A stretch of DNA of 8,898 nucleotides from Thermoproteota archaeon (GTDB lineage Archaea; Korarchaeota; JAOZGF01). Numbering within the stretch: the first letter of the stretch is position 1; each line of letters begins with the position of its first letter. The translations under genes and the position numbers were made by a program. Shown here in pieces: positions 1 through 6,613 of this stretch. The notes below the pieces were generated by a model that saw nothing but the letters and a program-made list of their open reading frames with translations, searched no databases and was not told the origin of the DNA. The stretch covers positions 1 to 8,898 of the forward strand of contig JAOZGF010000055.1 of the NCBI GenBank assembly GCA_027491845.1, given 5' to 3'.

Positions 1-1087
1 TTAAACCGCAGATGGGACTTGCAGATACGAGTGTGTCCACCCCCATGTTCATTATTTCTTTCACCCTATTTTCAGCGATTTCACGTGAGAGTCCGGGGTT
101 GGAAATTATTACTCCTCCTCCAGCGCCACAGCAATTTACTTCTTTTTTTGAGTTAGGGAGCTCAATTACCTTCATTTTCGGAATGCTCAAAAGAATTTTC
201 CTTGGTTCCTCAATAATGTTACAATTTCTAGTTAGTTCGCAGGGGTCAGTGTAAGCCGTCCTACCCAGTTCTCCGAGGGGCTTTTTAAGGATTATTCTTC
301 CTTCTTCTAAGAAGTTGTATATGGCCTGCGTGTAATGCATTACTTCAAAGGGCGCCTTTCTACCGACAACTTGCTCAAATTCGTTCTTTATGGCTAAATA
401 AGCCCCTGGGCAAAGCGTTATTATTCTCCTTACACCTTTCTCCCTGAATTTTCCTTCAATGTCTGTGAGAAGCTTCCTAGCTAATTTAAAGTTTCCTGTT
501 AAATAGAAAATATGGCCGCAGCATCTCTCTCTTTCCCCTAGTAAAGTAAAGTCCACACCGCATTCATCAAGGCAAATGGCAAGGTTTTCCGCCACGTTGT
601 GAAACTCCTTAACAGTCCTTGCAACACAGCCAAGGAACACCGCTGTTGAAGATTTCTTGTTTAAATGGTTTTCCAAGGCCTCGGAGGCATCATCCCAAAT
701 GTAACTAGGTGAATCAGTAAAAGTTAAGAAACCCTTTCCCTCCACTTCTTCAGCTGCCTTCCTCAGTTCTTCAGGGTAAAGTCCTTCCTCGAAGAAAGCT
801 TTTCTAGACCTAACTATTATTTGGTTCACCTTAACCCCTGCAGGACACTTTAACTCGCTTGCACCACAAACTAGACAGTTAAAGATTCTTTTGACCGCGC
901 TATTAGTGGGATGAAGCTCGTTCCTTACAAGCGCCTTAATTATCATTAATCTTCCCCGTCCACCGTCAAGCTCCAGCTTGTTCATGTAGGTTGGGCATGG
1001 AGAAAGACATTCAGCGCATCTGTTACAATAATAGAGGTTTTCCAAGTACTTGTCAAGTGACTCTATAAGTCTATCTTTAAACCTCAC
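1..1087 (-). CDS. Fe-S oxidoreductase, HdrD/GlcF-like (CCG domains), 3' end off window
   Basis: Probable electron-transfer partner of the FAD dehydrogenase just upstream. About 362 residues are visible and the frame is still open at the left edge. In order: a complete CxxCxxCxxxCP cluster motif (C21, C24, C27, C31), a second cluster motif with C71, C74 and C81 but Ser at position 77 where the third Cys is expected, then two CCG domains (C154, CCG 189-191, CPGA from 226; C283, CCGAGGG from 319, SPIC 357-360). This order is that of GlcF, HdrD and LutA-type proteins. The start is chosen at GTG 1087 because AAGGTG lies 6 bases upstream; GTG 1096 is an in-frame alternative. It starts 13 bases after the dehydrogenase stop, so the two are almost certainly co-transcribed. 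The electron acceptor (quinone, ferredoxin or a thiol/disulfide) cannot be read from the sequence. Several Cys ligands are missing. Confidence 0.85.
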   Translation of the reverse strand, partial: MRFKDRLIESLDKYLENLYYCNRCAECLSPCPTYMNKLELDGGRGRLMIIKALVRNELHPTNSAVKRIFNCLVCGASELKCPAGVKVNQIIVRSRKAFFEEGLYPEELRKAAEEVEGKGFLTFTDSPSYIWDDASEALENHLNKKSSTAVFLGCVARTVKEFHNVAENLAICLDECGVDFTLLGERERCCGHIFYLTGNFKLARKLLTDIEGKFREKGVRRIITLCPGAYLAIKNEFEQVVGRKAPFEVMHYTQAIYNFLEEGRIILKKPLGELGRTAYTDPCELTRNCNIIEEPRKILLSIPKMKVIELPNSKKEVNCCGAGGGVIISNPGLSREIAENRVKEIMNMGVDTLVSASPICGL

Positions 1088-1100
1088 TTCATACACCTTT

Positions 1101-2486
1101 TCATAAGCTCATCTTTCCGGGGTTCATTATGTTGAAGGGGTCAAAAACTTTCTTTATTTGTCTCATGACATTTAGGACTTTTTCTCCGTGTTCATAGGAC
1201 ATGTACTTTGCCTTACTCAGTCCAACGCCGTGTTCACCGCTTGACGTGCCACCTAAACTTATGGCGAGCCTATATATTTCTCCCATGGCCTTAAACCCTC
1301 TTTCCAATTCGTCCTTGTCCCTTTCATCCGTGACAACCGTAGGATGAAGGTTTCCTTCCCCGGCATGCCCGTAAGTGACCACTATCACATTGTTTTTCTT
1401 AGCGATTTCCTCTATTCCCCTTACAAATTCAGGTAGCTTGGACACAGGGACGCTGGGATCTCCTTGGATTAAAAATGGTTTAACTCTTGCTATAGCTCCA
1501 AAAGATGATTGTCTTCCCTTCCAAAGGTCTTCCGCCTCCACAATGTTCTTAGCTTTTTCCACAATGTAGGCTTTTTCTTCCCTTAAGATTTTCTCTGCTT
1601 CATCAATGTAATACTTAACTGATGCTTCATGCCCGCTGCACTCAACCAATACAACTGCTTCAGCATCGAGAGGTAAATCGAGCCCTGTAAATTCTTTAAC
1701 AGACCTTACGGTGTATTTGTCCATGAATTCTAATGCTGAAACCGGGATATCTTCTTTGATTATTCTAGATATCGCCCTTCCAGCATCCTCTAGCGATTTA
1801 AAGGCAGCTGTAACAACTAAATAGAAGGTTTCCTTGAAAGGCTTAATTTTTAAGGTAGCCTTAGTAATTATCCCCAGCGTCCCTTCAGCTCCCACAAAGA
1901 GGCTCTTTAAGTCATACCCTGAAACCTGTTTAGGGGCCTTTGAGCCCACTGAGATTATTTCTCCATTAGGGAGAACAACCTCTAGTTCAAGCAAGTTGTC
2001 CTTGGTTGAACCATATTTTAGAGAATGCATGCCTGAAGAATTGTTTGAAATCATACCTCCAATTGTTGCTGAATTAGAGCTTCCGGGGTCAACAGGAAAA
2101 AAGAAACCCTTCCTTTGCAGGTACTTATTCAAATCAAGCAGTTTTATCCCGGCCTCCACAGTAACACAAAGATTTTCTTCATCTAATTCAACGATATTCC
2201 TCATTCTCTGCATGTCCACAATTATTCCGCCTAGAACCGGTATTGTTCCTCCACACAAGTTTGTCCCTGAGCCCCTGGGAATTAATGGAATCTTGTTTTT
2301 CACGGCTAATTTAACGATTTCAACAACTTCTTGAGTTGAACCAGGCCTCACAACCAAGTCAGGCATCTTCATGTTCTCTGATGCATCATAAGAGAACCCT
2401 AGAAGATCGACTTCGTCTTCCAGCACGTTTTCAGCGCCAACGACCCCTTTGATTTCCTTAACAAGTTGAGAGGGAATCAAAAACAC
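1101..2486 (-). CDS. FAD-linked 2-hydroxyacid dehydrogenase (GlcD/D-lactate dehydrogenase family)
   Basis: Probable oxidation of a 2-hydroxyacid such as D-lactate or glycolate to the 2-oxoacid, with electrons leaving through the adjoining Fe-S protein. The length of 461 residues is normal for the family. The FAD-binding type 4 domain spans roughly 35-215 and contains IPRGSGTNLCGG (69-80), PVDPGSSNSATIGG (131-144), KYGS (157-160) and GAEGTLGI (199-206). The C-terminal FAD-oxidase domain carries YGHAGEGNLHP (372-382) and SGEHGVG (416-422), both family signatures, and ends with FNIMNPGKM as usual. The first in-frame start is GTG 2486, but TTG 2480 is better placed: GGAAGGTG lies 5 bases upstream and homologues begin close to that residue. 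A TATA-like TTATTTTA lies at 2503-2510. The substrate is not determined by sequence; lactate, glycolate and longer hydroxyacids are all possible. Confidence 0.92.
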   Translation of the reverse strand: MFLIPSQLVKEIKGVVGAENVLEDEVDLLGFSYDASENMKMPDLVVRPGSTQEVVEIVKLAVKNKIPLIPRGSGTNLCGGTIPVLGGIIVDMQRMRNIVELDEENLCVTVEAGIKLLDLNKYLQRKGFFFPVDPGSSNSATIGGMISNNSSGMHSLKYGSTKDNLLELEVVLPNGEIISVGSKAPKQVSGYDLKSLFVGAEGTLGIITKATLKIKPFKETFYLVVTAAFKSLEDAGRAISRIIKEDIPVSALEFMDKYTVRSVKEFTGLDLPLDAEAVVLVECSGHEASVKYYIDEAEKILREEKAYIVEKAKNIVEAEDLWKGRQSSFGAIARVKPFLIQGDPSVPVSKLPEFVRGIEEIAKKNNVIVVTYGHAGEGNLHPTVVTDERDKDELERGFKAMGEIYRLAISLGGTSSGEHGVGLSKAKYMSYEHGEKVLNVMRQIKKVFDPFNIMNPGKMSL

Positions 2487-2502
2487 ACCTTCCCGTAAAT
2501 AG

Positions 2503-2510
2503 TAAAATAA
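2503..2510 (-). promoter_or_regulatory. Candidate TATA box for the dehydrogenase / Fe-S pair
   Basis: TTATTTTA on the minus strand is centred about 26 bases before TTG 2480 and about 20 before GTG 2486. That spacing would put the mRNA start at or within a few bases of the start codon, so the transcript would be nearly leaderless. This conflicts mildly with the Shine-Dalgarno-like GGAAGGTG in front of TTG, so the assignment is tentative. Confidence 0.35.
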
Positions 2511-2536
2511 GGTTGATTAAAGAAAAAAGGAGTAAG

Positions 2537-2544
2537 TTATTTAA
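2537..2544 (+). promoter_or_regulatory. Candidate TATA box for the cupin gene
   Basis: TTATTTAA follows the purine-rich AAAAAAGGAG, which could serve as a BRE. The expected transcription start is near 2567, leaving a leader of roughly 55 bases. The leader contains the ribosome site AGGTGA at 2610-2615, six bases before the ATG. The 135-base divergent gap is the only place this gene's promoter can lie. Confidence 0.4.
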
Positions 2545-2621
2545 CTATTTCATTGTTTAAATTCTCAATCCAAAGCAAATTCTAAAGCCATGGAGCAAAT
2601 GTAGAGGACAGGTGAAATATT

Positions 2622-2960
2622 ATGTCTCTAAAAATAACGCATGTTTCCAATGTTCAAGCCGAGGGATATGAAGGGCTAAAGGGCGTTAAGGTGAGATGGG
2701 TGATCACAGAGAAGGACGGAGCGAAGAACTTTGCAATGAGATATTTCGAAATGGAGCCAGGGGCAGCTTCCCCTAACCACAAACACGACTATGAACATGA
2801 AATTTACATTTTACAAGGTAAATGTAAGGTGATATTTGAAAATAAAGAGTACGTGGCTGAGAAAGACTACATTGTATTTATTCCCCCAAACAAACAACAT
2901 CAGATGATAAACGTTGGAGATGAACTATTAAAACTGATTTGCCTTATACCCTACAGGTGA
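2622..2960 (+). CDS. Small single-domain cupin protein
   Basis: A 112-residue protein that is essentially one cupin beta-barrel. Motif 1 is PGAASPNHKHDYEHEIYILQG (47-66 region), with likely metal ligands H53, H55 and E60. Motif 2 is DYIVFIPPNKQHQMINVGD (82-100), with likely fourth ligand H93. A mononuclear metal site is therefore expected, but these stand-alone cupins range from sugar-nucleotide and polyketide enzymes to small-molecule sensors, so the reaction cannot be assigned. There is no signal peptide or DNA-binding domain, so it is cytoplasmic. The ATG start is well supported by AGGTGA six bases upstream. The gene is divergent from the hydroxyacid dehydrogenase and its last 10 bases overlap the convergent end of korC, so the two transcripts must be antisense at their tails. 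A role in 2-oxoacid or hydroxyacid metabolism is only suggested by location. Confidence 0.9.
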   Translation: MSLKITHVSNVQAEGYEGLKGVKVRWVITEKDGAKNFAMRYFEMEPGAASPNHKHDYEHEIYILQGKCKVIFENKEYVAEKDYIVFIPPNKQHQMINVGDELLKLICLIPYR

Positions 2961-3520
2961 AAGGCTATGTCTTCCTTAATGTTTTCAACAACATATTTAT
3001 AGCCTTCCTCAACAGCTTTAATATTCATTTCAGCGTACCCCCCTGTAACTTCATCAATCGACTCTTTCAATGAAGAAATAGAAGGAATACCGATTATTCC
3101 TGACAGGGCCCCCACCATAACCATGTTGGCTGCAATTCCTTTCCTGAATCTTTGAAAGCTAATTAGTGTTGCCGGGACAGTAAATACCTTTCCTTTTTCT
3201 CCGCTGAAACTTAACTTTCCCACTTGCGAGTTGTCAACTAATTTAAATCCTCTCTTTGAAACGAGCCTATATTTCTCGTAAGCATCTTTAGACATGATTA
3301 CCAAGGCATCAGGAGTGTCTATCACCAGGTCATGGATAAAGGATCGTGACACAATGACGTCCGACCTACAACTTCCTCCCCTTGCCTCCGCCCCATAGGA
3401 ACTTGACTGAACAACCCGATATCCATCTTTTAAACATGCCATGGCCGTTATCTGTCCAGCTAAAATGATTCCTTGTCCACCATAACCTGCAAACCTAACT
3501 TTCAGCAACCGCTGCTCCAC
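2951..3520 (-). CDS. korC: 2-oxoacid:ferredoxin oxidoreductase, gamma subunit
   Basis: Gamma subunit of the CoA-dependent 2-oxoacid (probably 2-oxoglutarate) ferredoxin oxidoreductase, which makes or uses the acyl-CoA in the cytoplasm. At 189 residues it has the normal length for a KorC. The N-terminal RFAGYGGQGIILAG (9-22) and the SSSYGAEARGGSCRSDVIVS segment (about 39-58) are the family hallmarks. It is last in the kor cluster and overlaps the end of korB by 26 bases, indicating translational coupling. The start taken is GTG 3520 with AAGGA five bases upstream. TTG 3508, giving MLKVRFAGYGGQG with GGTGGAG six bases upstream, is an equally good and more family-like alternative. Its 3' end overlaps the convergent cupin gene. 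Confidence 0.93.
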   Translation of the reverse strand: MEQRLLKVRFAGYGGQGIILAGQITAMACLKDGYRVVQSSSYGAEARGGSCRSDVIVSRSFIHDLVIDTPDALVIMSKDAYEKYRLVSKRGFKLVDNSQVGKLSFSGEKGKVFTVPATLISFQRFRKGIAANMVMVGALSGIIGIPSISSLKESIDEVTGGYAEMNIKAVEEGYKYVVENIKEDIAFHL

Positions 3521-4289
3521 CTGTTTCCTTTATTCTTTCAGTAAATTCTTTCCTTTCCCCTTTATGGATGATTCCAAGCCTAAGTTTTCCTTCTTCTTCC
3601 TTCCTCGTAGTTATCTCCCTAATGTAATTGATTGTTTGCTTTAAATCTAACTTGTTTTTCCTTCCAAATTCAGTTGGACATTGGGAAATGACCTCCACGA
3701 AGGAGAAGCCCCTATTTCTTATCGCCTCCTTAACGAAACTGATTATTTCAAGGGGATGTAGGGTTGTTGTCCTAGCCACATAGGTTGCTCCAGCGGCGGA
3801 AACAAGTTTACACAGGTCAAACATGTATTCAGGGTTTCCATAAGGAGTTGTTGAAGTCCTCATGTTAGCGGGCGTAGTTGGAGCGACCTGTCCACCCGTC
3901 ATGGCATATATGAGATTGTTAATAAGGATAACTGTTAAGTTTATGTTTCTCCTAGCGGCATGAATAAGATGGTTTCCACCTATTCCAGCCCCGTCACCGT
4001 CCCCTGTAAAAACAACAACTTCCAGCTTGTTATTCGCCAATTTGGCGCCTGTAGCGAACGCTATAGCTCTTCCATGAGTTACGTGCAAAGTGTCTGAATT
4101 TATAAATGGACTGGGAATCCATGCAGAGCAACCTATCCCTGAAACACAAAGTAATTTGTCAAGGTCTATTTTTAAATCATCTATTGCCCTTACAAAACAG
4201 TTAAGGACTGTTCCGTTGCCGCATCCTGGACAAAACTTCGTCGGCAAGTTCCTGAGGTATTTTTCCCTATAATACCTTGCACTCTTCAT
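3495..4289 (-). CDS. korB: 2-oxoacid:ferredoxin oxidoreductase, beta (thiamine diphosphate) subunit
   Basis: Catalytic thiamine-diphosphate subunit that decarboxylates the 2-oxoacid and passes electrons to Fe-S clusters and ferredoxin. The TPP/Mg motif is GDGDGAGIGGNH (96-107), with the NLIYAMTGGQVAPTTP segment (125-140) behind it. Conserved cysteines for the subunit's own [4Fe-4S] cluster are C20 and C23 (FCPGCGNG), C54 (GIGCS) and C204 (SQCPTEFGRKN). The frame is open ten codons further to an ATG at 4319. I chose ATG 4289 because AAGGA sits just upstream (overlapping the korA stop), the gene then follows korA by two bases, and the 264-residue product starts as homologues do (MKSARYYREKYLRNLPTKFCPGCG is split here: MKSARYY then the CPGCG region). 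The N-terminal extension would overlap korA by 28 bases and is unlikely. Confidence 0.93.
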   Translation of the reverse strand: MKSARYYREKYLRNLPTKFCPGCGNGTVLNCFVRAIDDLKIDLDKLLCVSGIGCSAWIPSPFINSDTLHVTHGRAIAFATGAKLANNKLEVVVFTGDGDGAGIGGNHLIHAARRNINLTVILINNLIYAMTGGQVAPTTPANMRTSTTPYGNPEYMFDLCKLVSAAGATYVARTTTLHPLEIISFVKEAIRNRGFSFVEVISQCPTEFGRKNKLDLKQTINYIREITTRKEEEGKLRLGIIHKGERKEFTERIKETGGAAVAES

Positions 4290-4291
4290 TT

Positions 4292-5425
4292 TTATCCTTC
4301 TCCCCCTGAAGAAATCCATTGATAAATTTCCTTTACCCCATGGATAACTCCCCCCACTTTAGGGATTGACGTAACTTCCACATTCCCAACACATCTCTTA
4401 ACTTCCCTGACAATCTTCCCCATATTCATTTCAGGCACATATATCTTTTCAACTTCTTCACATGTTCCTGCTATTTCATCGTCGGGAAAAGGCCAAAGTG
4501 TTTTAAGTCTAATCATCCCCACCTTCAATCCATGTTTCCTTGCGAGCTCAACAGCACCTAGGGCAGGCCTAGCAACCGAGCCGTAACACACAAGAATAGT
4601 TTTGGCATCATCTACGTAACGCGTTTCTATTTCCACTATTTCCTCCTTCCTGTTCAGGATCTTCTTAGTAATCCTCTCAAGAAGTTTTTGATGAACTGAA
4701 GGAGTATAGTCTCTAACTCCATTCTCCCTATGCGCTGATCCCGTGACTAAAAGCCTATATCCTTCACCGAAGCTTGGCATTGGAGGAACCATGCTCGGAT
4801 CTTTTGCTCCAAACGGCTCAAAATGAAGGTCTCTTTCAGGTTTAATCCTGTCAATAACCTCCACTTCTCCTTCAGAAGGAAGCAAAAAGTTTTCCCTCAT
4901 GTGTCCAATTACTTCGTCTGAAAGCAAAATGACAGGGACCCTGAACTTCTCAGATAGGTTAAAAGCCCTAACTGTTAAATAAAATGTTTCTTGAACGCTC
5001 CATGGACAAAGAACTATGGATTCATAGTCACCATGAGCTCCATACCTTGCCTGATAAACATCCTGTTGTGAGGGCATTGTTGCCTGCCCTGTCGATGGAC
5101 CAGACCTCTGCACATCAACAACGACACAAGGAGTTTCAGTCATGTAAGCATAGCTAATGTTTTCTTGCATTAAACTGAAACCTGGACCTGATGTAGCCGT
5201 CATGGACTTCACACCTGCCCAGGAAGCCCCGATCACCGCTGCCATTGAAGCTATCTCATCCTCCATTTGCACGTAGACGCCGTTCACTTCAGGAAGCCTT
5301 TTAGCAAGATGTTCAGCTATTTCCGATGCAGGAGTAATCGGGTATCCAGCGAAAAACCTGCATCCCGCATATATTGCGGCCTCTGCACAGGCCTCGTTTC
5401 CAGAGAAAAGAACATAGTCCCTCAA
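4292..5425 (-). CDS. korA: 2-oxoacid:ferredoxin oxidoreductase, alpha subunit
   Basis: Alpha subunit, 377 residues, with the pyrimidine-binding fold of the thiamine enzyme at the N-terminus and the transketolase-C-like domain II at about 270-370. Recognisable segments are GNEACAEAAIYAGCRFFAGY (9-28), PITPASEIAE (29-38), QMEDEIASMAA (53-63), TSGPGFSLMQE (78-88) and RSGPSTGQATMPSQQD (107-122). This set, with a separate small ferredoxin subunit encoded next to it, is typical of KorA (2-oxoglutarate) rather than the fused pyruvate enzymes. A branched-chain 2-oxoacid specificity cannot be excluded from sequence. The start is TTG 5425, six bases from the end of korD, with GAGTGA about six bases upstream; no ATG is available near the conserved N-terminus. 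It is in the middle of the korDABC transcript. Confidence 0.93.
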   Translation of the reverse strand: MRDYVLFSGNEACAEAAIYAGCRFFAGYPITPASEIAEHLAKRLPEVNGVYVQMEDEIASMAAVIGASWAGVKSMTATSGPGFSLMQENISYAYMTETPCVVVDVQRSGPSTGQATMPSQQDVYQARYGAHGDYESIVLCPWSVQETFYLTVRAFNLSEKFRVPVILLSDEVIGHMRENFLLPSEGEVEVIDRIKPERDLHFEPFGAKDPSMVPPMPSFGEGYRLLVTGSAHRENGVRDYTPSVHQKLLERITKKILNRKEEIVEIETRYVDDAKTILVCYGSVARPALGAVELARKHGLKVGMIRLKTLWPFPDDEIAGTCEEVEKIYVPEMNMGKIVREVKRCVGNVEVTSIPKVGGVIHGVKEIYQWISSGGEG

Positions 5426-5431
5426 GCAGCA

Positions 5432-5728
5432 TCACTCTATGGAAATAGCTAGATCAGGACATATCATCTCACAAATCCTACATGCACTTCCATTCTTTAA
5501 TATGGCTAAACAATTATTCTCGTTTACCACAACAGGCAAAGGCTTTCCTCCAATTTGAGACCTAGGCTTAGACAAAACAATTTTACCCTTTCTCCCTTGT
5601 GGGCAGAAATCAATGCAAAGCAAACAACCCTTACAAAGTCTTTCATCGATATAAATATTCAAACCCACGCTCCTCACTTCCCCCTGAACATCTACTCCAA
5701 GCCTTAAGTCCACCTCCCTGCTAATCAT
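5432..5728 (-). CDS. korD: 2-oxoacid:ferredoxin oxidoreductase, delta (ferredoxin-like) subunit
   Basis: Small 98-residue 2[4Fe-4S]-type subunit that carries electrons out of the KorAB core. The first cluster motif is intact: CKGCLLCIDFCP (C32, C35, C38, C42). The second is unusual: C-x9-CRICEMICP instead of CxxCxxCxxxCP, a seven-residue insertion between the first and second Cys. The protein ends with PDLAISIE, as KorD proteins normally do after the second cluster. ATG 5728 is the first start. It has only a distant GGAAG, but a TATA box lies exactly where a leaderless mRNA would need it. The first 23 residues before LNIYIDERLCKGC are longer than the usual KorD leader, so an internal TTG or GTG start around residues 18-23 is possible. 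First gene of the korDABC cluster. Confidence 0.9.
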   Translation of the reverse strand: MISREVDLRLGVDVQGEVRSVGLNIYIDERLCKGCLLCIDFCPQGRKGKIVLSKPRSQIGGKPLPVVVNENNCLAILKNGSACRICEMICPDLAISIE

Positions 5729-5749
5729 GAAGCTTTCTTCTTCCTTAGC

Positions 5750-5757
5750 TTTAAAAA
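5750..5757 (-). promoter_or_regulatory. Candidate TATA box for korDABC (leaderless start)
   Basis: TTTTTAAA on the minus strand, preceded by GGTTAGG, is centred 25-26 bases before the A of ATG 5728. With standard archaeal spacing, transcription should begin at or next to that A, so the korD mRNA would be leaderless. This agrees with the absence of a properly spaced ribosome site in front of ATG 5728. Confidence 0.5.
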
Positions 5758-5824
5758 CCTAACCTAAAGTAGCTAAAAGCAGCGGCATATTAAAATTAAC
5801 GACAATAATGAGCGACGTTTAAAG

Positions 5825-5855
5825 AAACCTTGAAACCCTAAAACCCTAAGAAACC
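5825..5855. repeat. Four short AAACC(C) motifs
   Basis: AAACC starts at 5825, 5833, 5841 and 5851, the middle two as AAACCCTA. The spacing is 8, 8 and 10 bases. On the minus strand these read AGGGTTT/AGGTTTC. The cluster lies about 70-105 bases upstream of the TATA box of korD, so an upstream activator site is conceivable, but low-complexity drift is just as likely. Confidence 0.4.
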
Positions 5856-6221
5856 TTAAGATCCCGTTAGTAAGACGATTCTTTCATCAAAGAACCTAAA
5901 AAGATTTTACAACGTCAAGCAACGAAGACAAACCAAGCCAGTAGATGTTGAGAGAGGAAAGCAACAAGTAACACATGCTAAAATATGCTAAGATTCCGAG
6001 TAGAAAAGAAAGAAACAACAGTCTCCCTACATCAGCATCTTAAAAAGAAACCACCTAAGTATTTCTTCCAAGTTATTTCACACGTTCTTAAAGAAGCATC
6101 CGATATAACTTAAAACGAAATTAAGAGGGAAAGAGCAAAAAAGAAACAAGGCCAAGTTTTCGCTCACTTAAAAATACATTTTATCTTTTTAACATTTAGG
6201 GTATTACATCACTATATCACT

Positions 6222-6236
6222 AAAAAGGCACAAAAG
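6222..6236 (-). terminator. Possible T-rich terminator after the cbiN-like gene
   Basis: On the minus strand this stretch reads TTTTGTGCCTTTTTA, about 95 bases beyond the stop of the cbiN-like gene. Archaeal intrinsic terminators are typically T-tracts without a required hairpin, and this is the first such double tract downstream. Weak evidence only. Confidence 0.25.
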
Positions 6237-6328
6237 CAAGGTATCAATGCAAACTTAAACTTTTTCCTATTTCTGTTTTACTCGGTTTTTAATGTTTTTT
6301 AGCGACATTGTTCGAAGCATTGGTTACA

Positions 6329-6607
6329 TTAAGTTTTCTTAAAAATCTTGGCGAACAAGTAACAAACCCCAAATAGAAGGACGGCTCCAATGATTCCAGC
6401 GGAGATACTGCTCAAAGACTCGTTTGCAATGCCTGGAACAGTGTAGTCAGGCAAAGGGGCGTTGTAAAGATTTTTTTCCTCCACGCCAAGTTGCTCAGCA
6501 ACTTTGTCGAGAGGCTCGTAAGCATATCCAAACCAGGGACTAACCAAGACAAGGACTAACACTGCAACAAACGTCAGGCCAATATACCTATACGTCCTAG
6601 AATCCAT
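6329..6607 (-). CDS. cbiN: CbiN-like (PDGLE-domain) subunit of Co/Ni ECF transporter
   Basis: Small auxiliary membrane subunit that helps CbiM load cobalt or nickel. It has 92 residues, two membrane segments (about 8-29 and 68-87), and an external loop between them. The loop carries EPLDKVAEQLG (31-41) and APLPDYTVPGI (50-60), the two conserved parts of the PDGLE/CbiN-NikN domain; here the name-giving motif reads EPLDK rather than PDGLE. The start is ATG 6607, six bases after the cbiM stop, with GGGTGAAGGGA directly in front, so it is translated from the same message. Whether the pair imports cobalt or nickel cannot be decided from these sequences. The symbol follows the CbiM partner; nikN is the alternative name. 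Confidence 0.82.
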   Translation of the reverse strand: MDSRTYRYIGLTFVAVLVLVLVSPWFGYAYEPLDKVAEQLGVEEKNLYNAPLPDYTVPGIANESLSSISAGIIGAVLLFGVCYLFAKIFKKT

Positions 6608-6613
6608 TTCCCT

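Larger units (their letters stand above)
5729..6328. other. 600-base gene-free gap between korD and the cbiN-like gene
   Basis: I find no credible coding region: the longest start-to-stop readings are about 13-22 codons and show no protein-like pattern. The plus strand is strongly A-rich and T-poor from about 5800 to 6170. The gap holds the korD promoter at its left end, a cluster of four AAACC(C) motifs at 5825-5855, a short AACCT doublet at 5757-5767, and T-rich tracts on the minus strand around 6222-6236 and 6137-6146, either of which could end the cbiM/cbiN transcript. A small RNA cannot be excluded, but I see no tRNA, C/D box or other known fold. Confidence 0.5.

Noticed and set aside
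1085..1104. ATGA overlap at the dehydrogenase stop as the start of the Fe-S protein
   Set aside because: ATG 1104 is in another frame and stops after six codons; GTG 1087 has a well-spaced AAGGTG and the correct frame.
1834..2334. 166-codon plus-strand frame inside the hydroxyacid dehydrogenase gene
   Set aside because: Shadow of a gene with clear family motifs on the other strand; no motif, promoter or ribosome site of its own.
5825..5855. Telomere-like or CRISPR-like repeat array
   Set aside because: Only four copies of a 5-6 base motif with uneven 8-10 base spacing; no repeat-spacer structure.
5881..5900. TTGATGA on the minus strand resembling a C box of a C/D RNA
   Set aside because: No CTGA D box or C'/D' pair at a suitable distance downstream.
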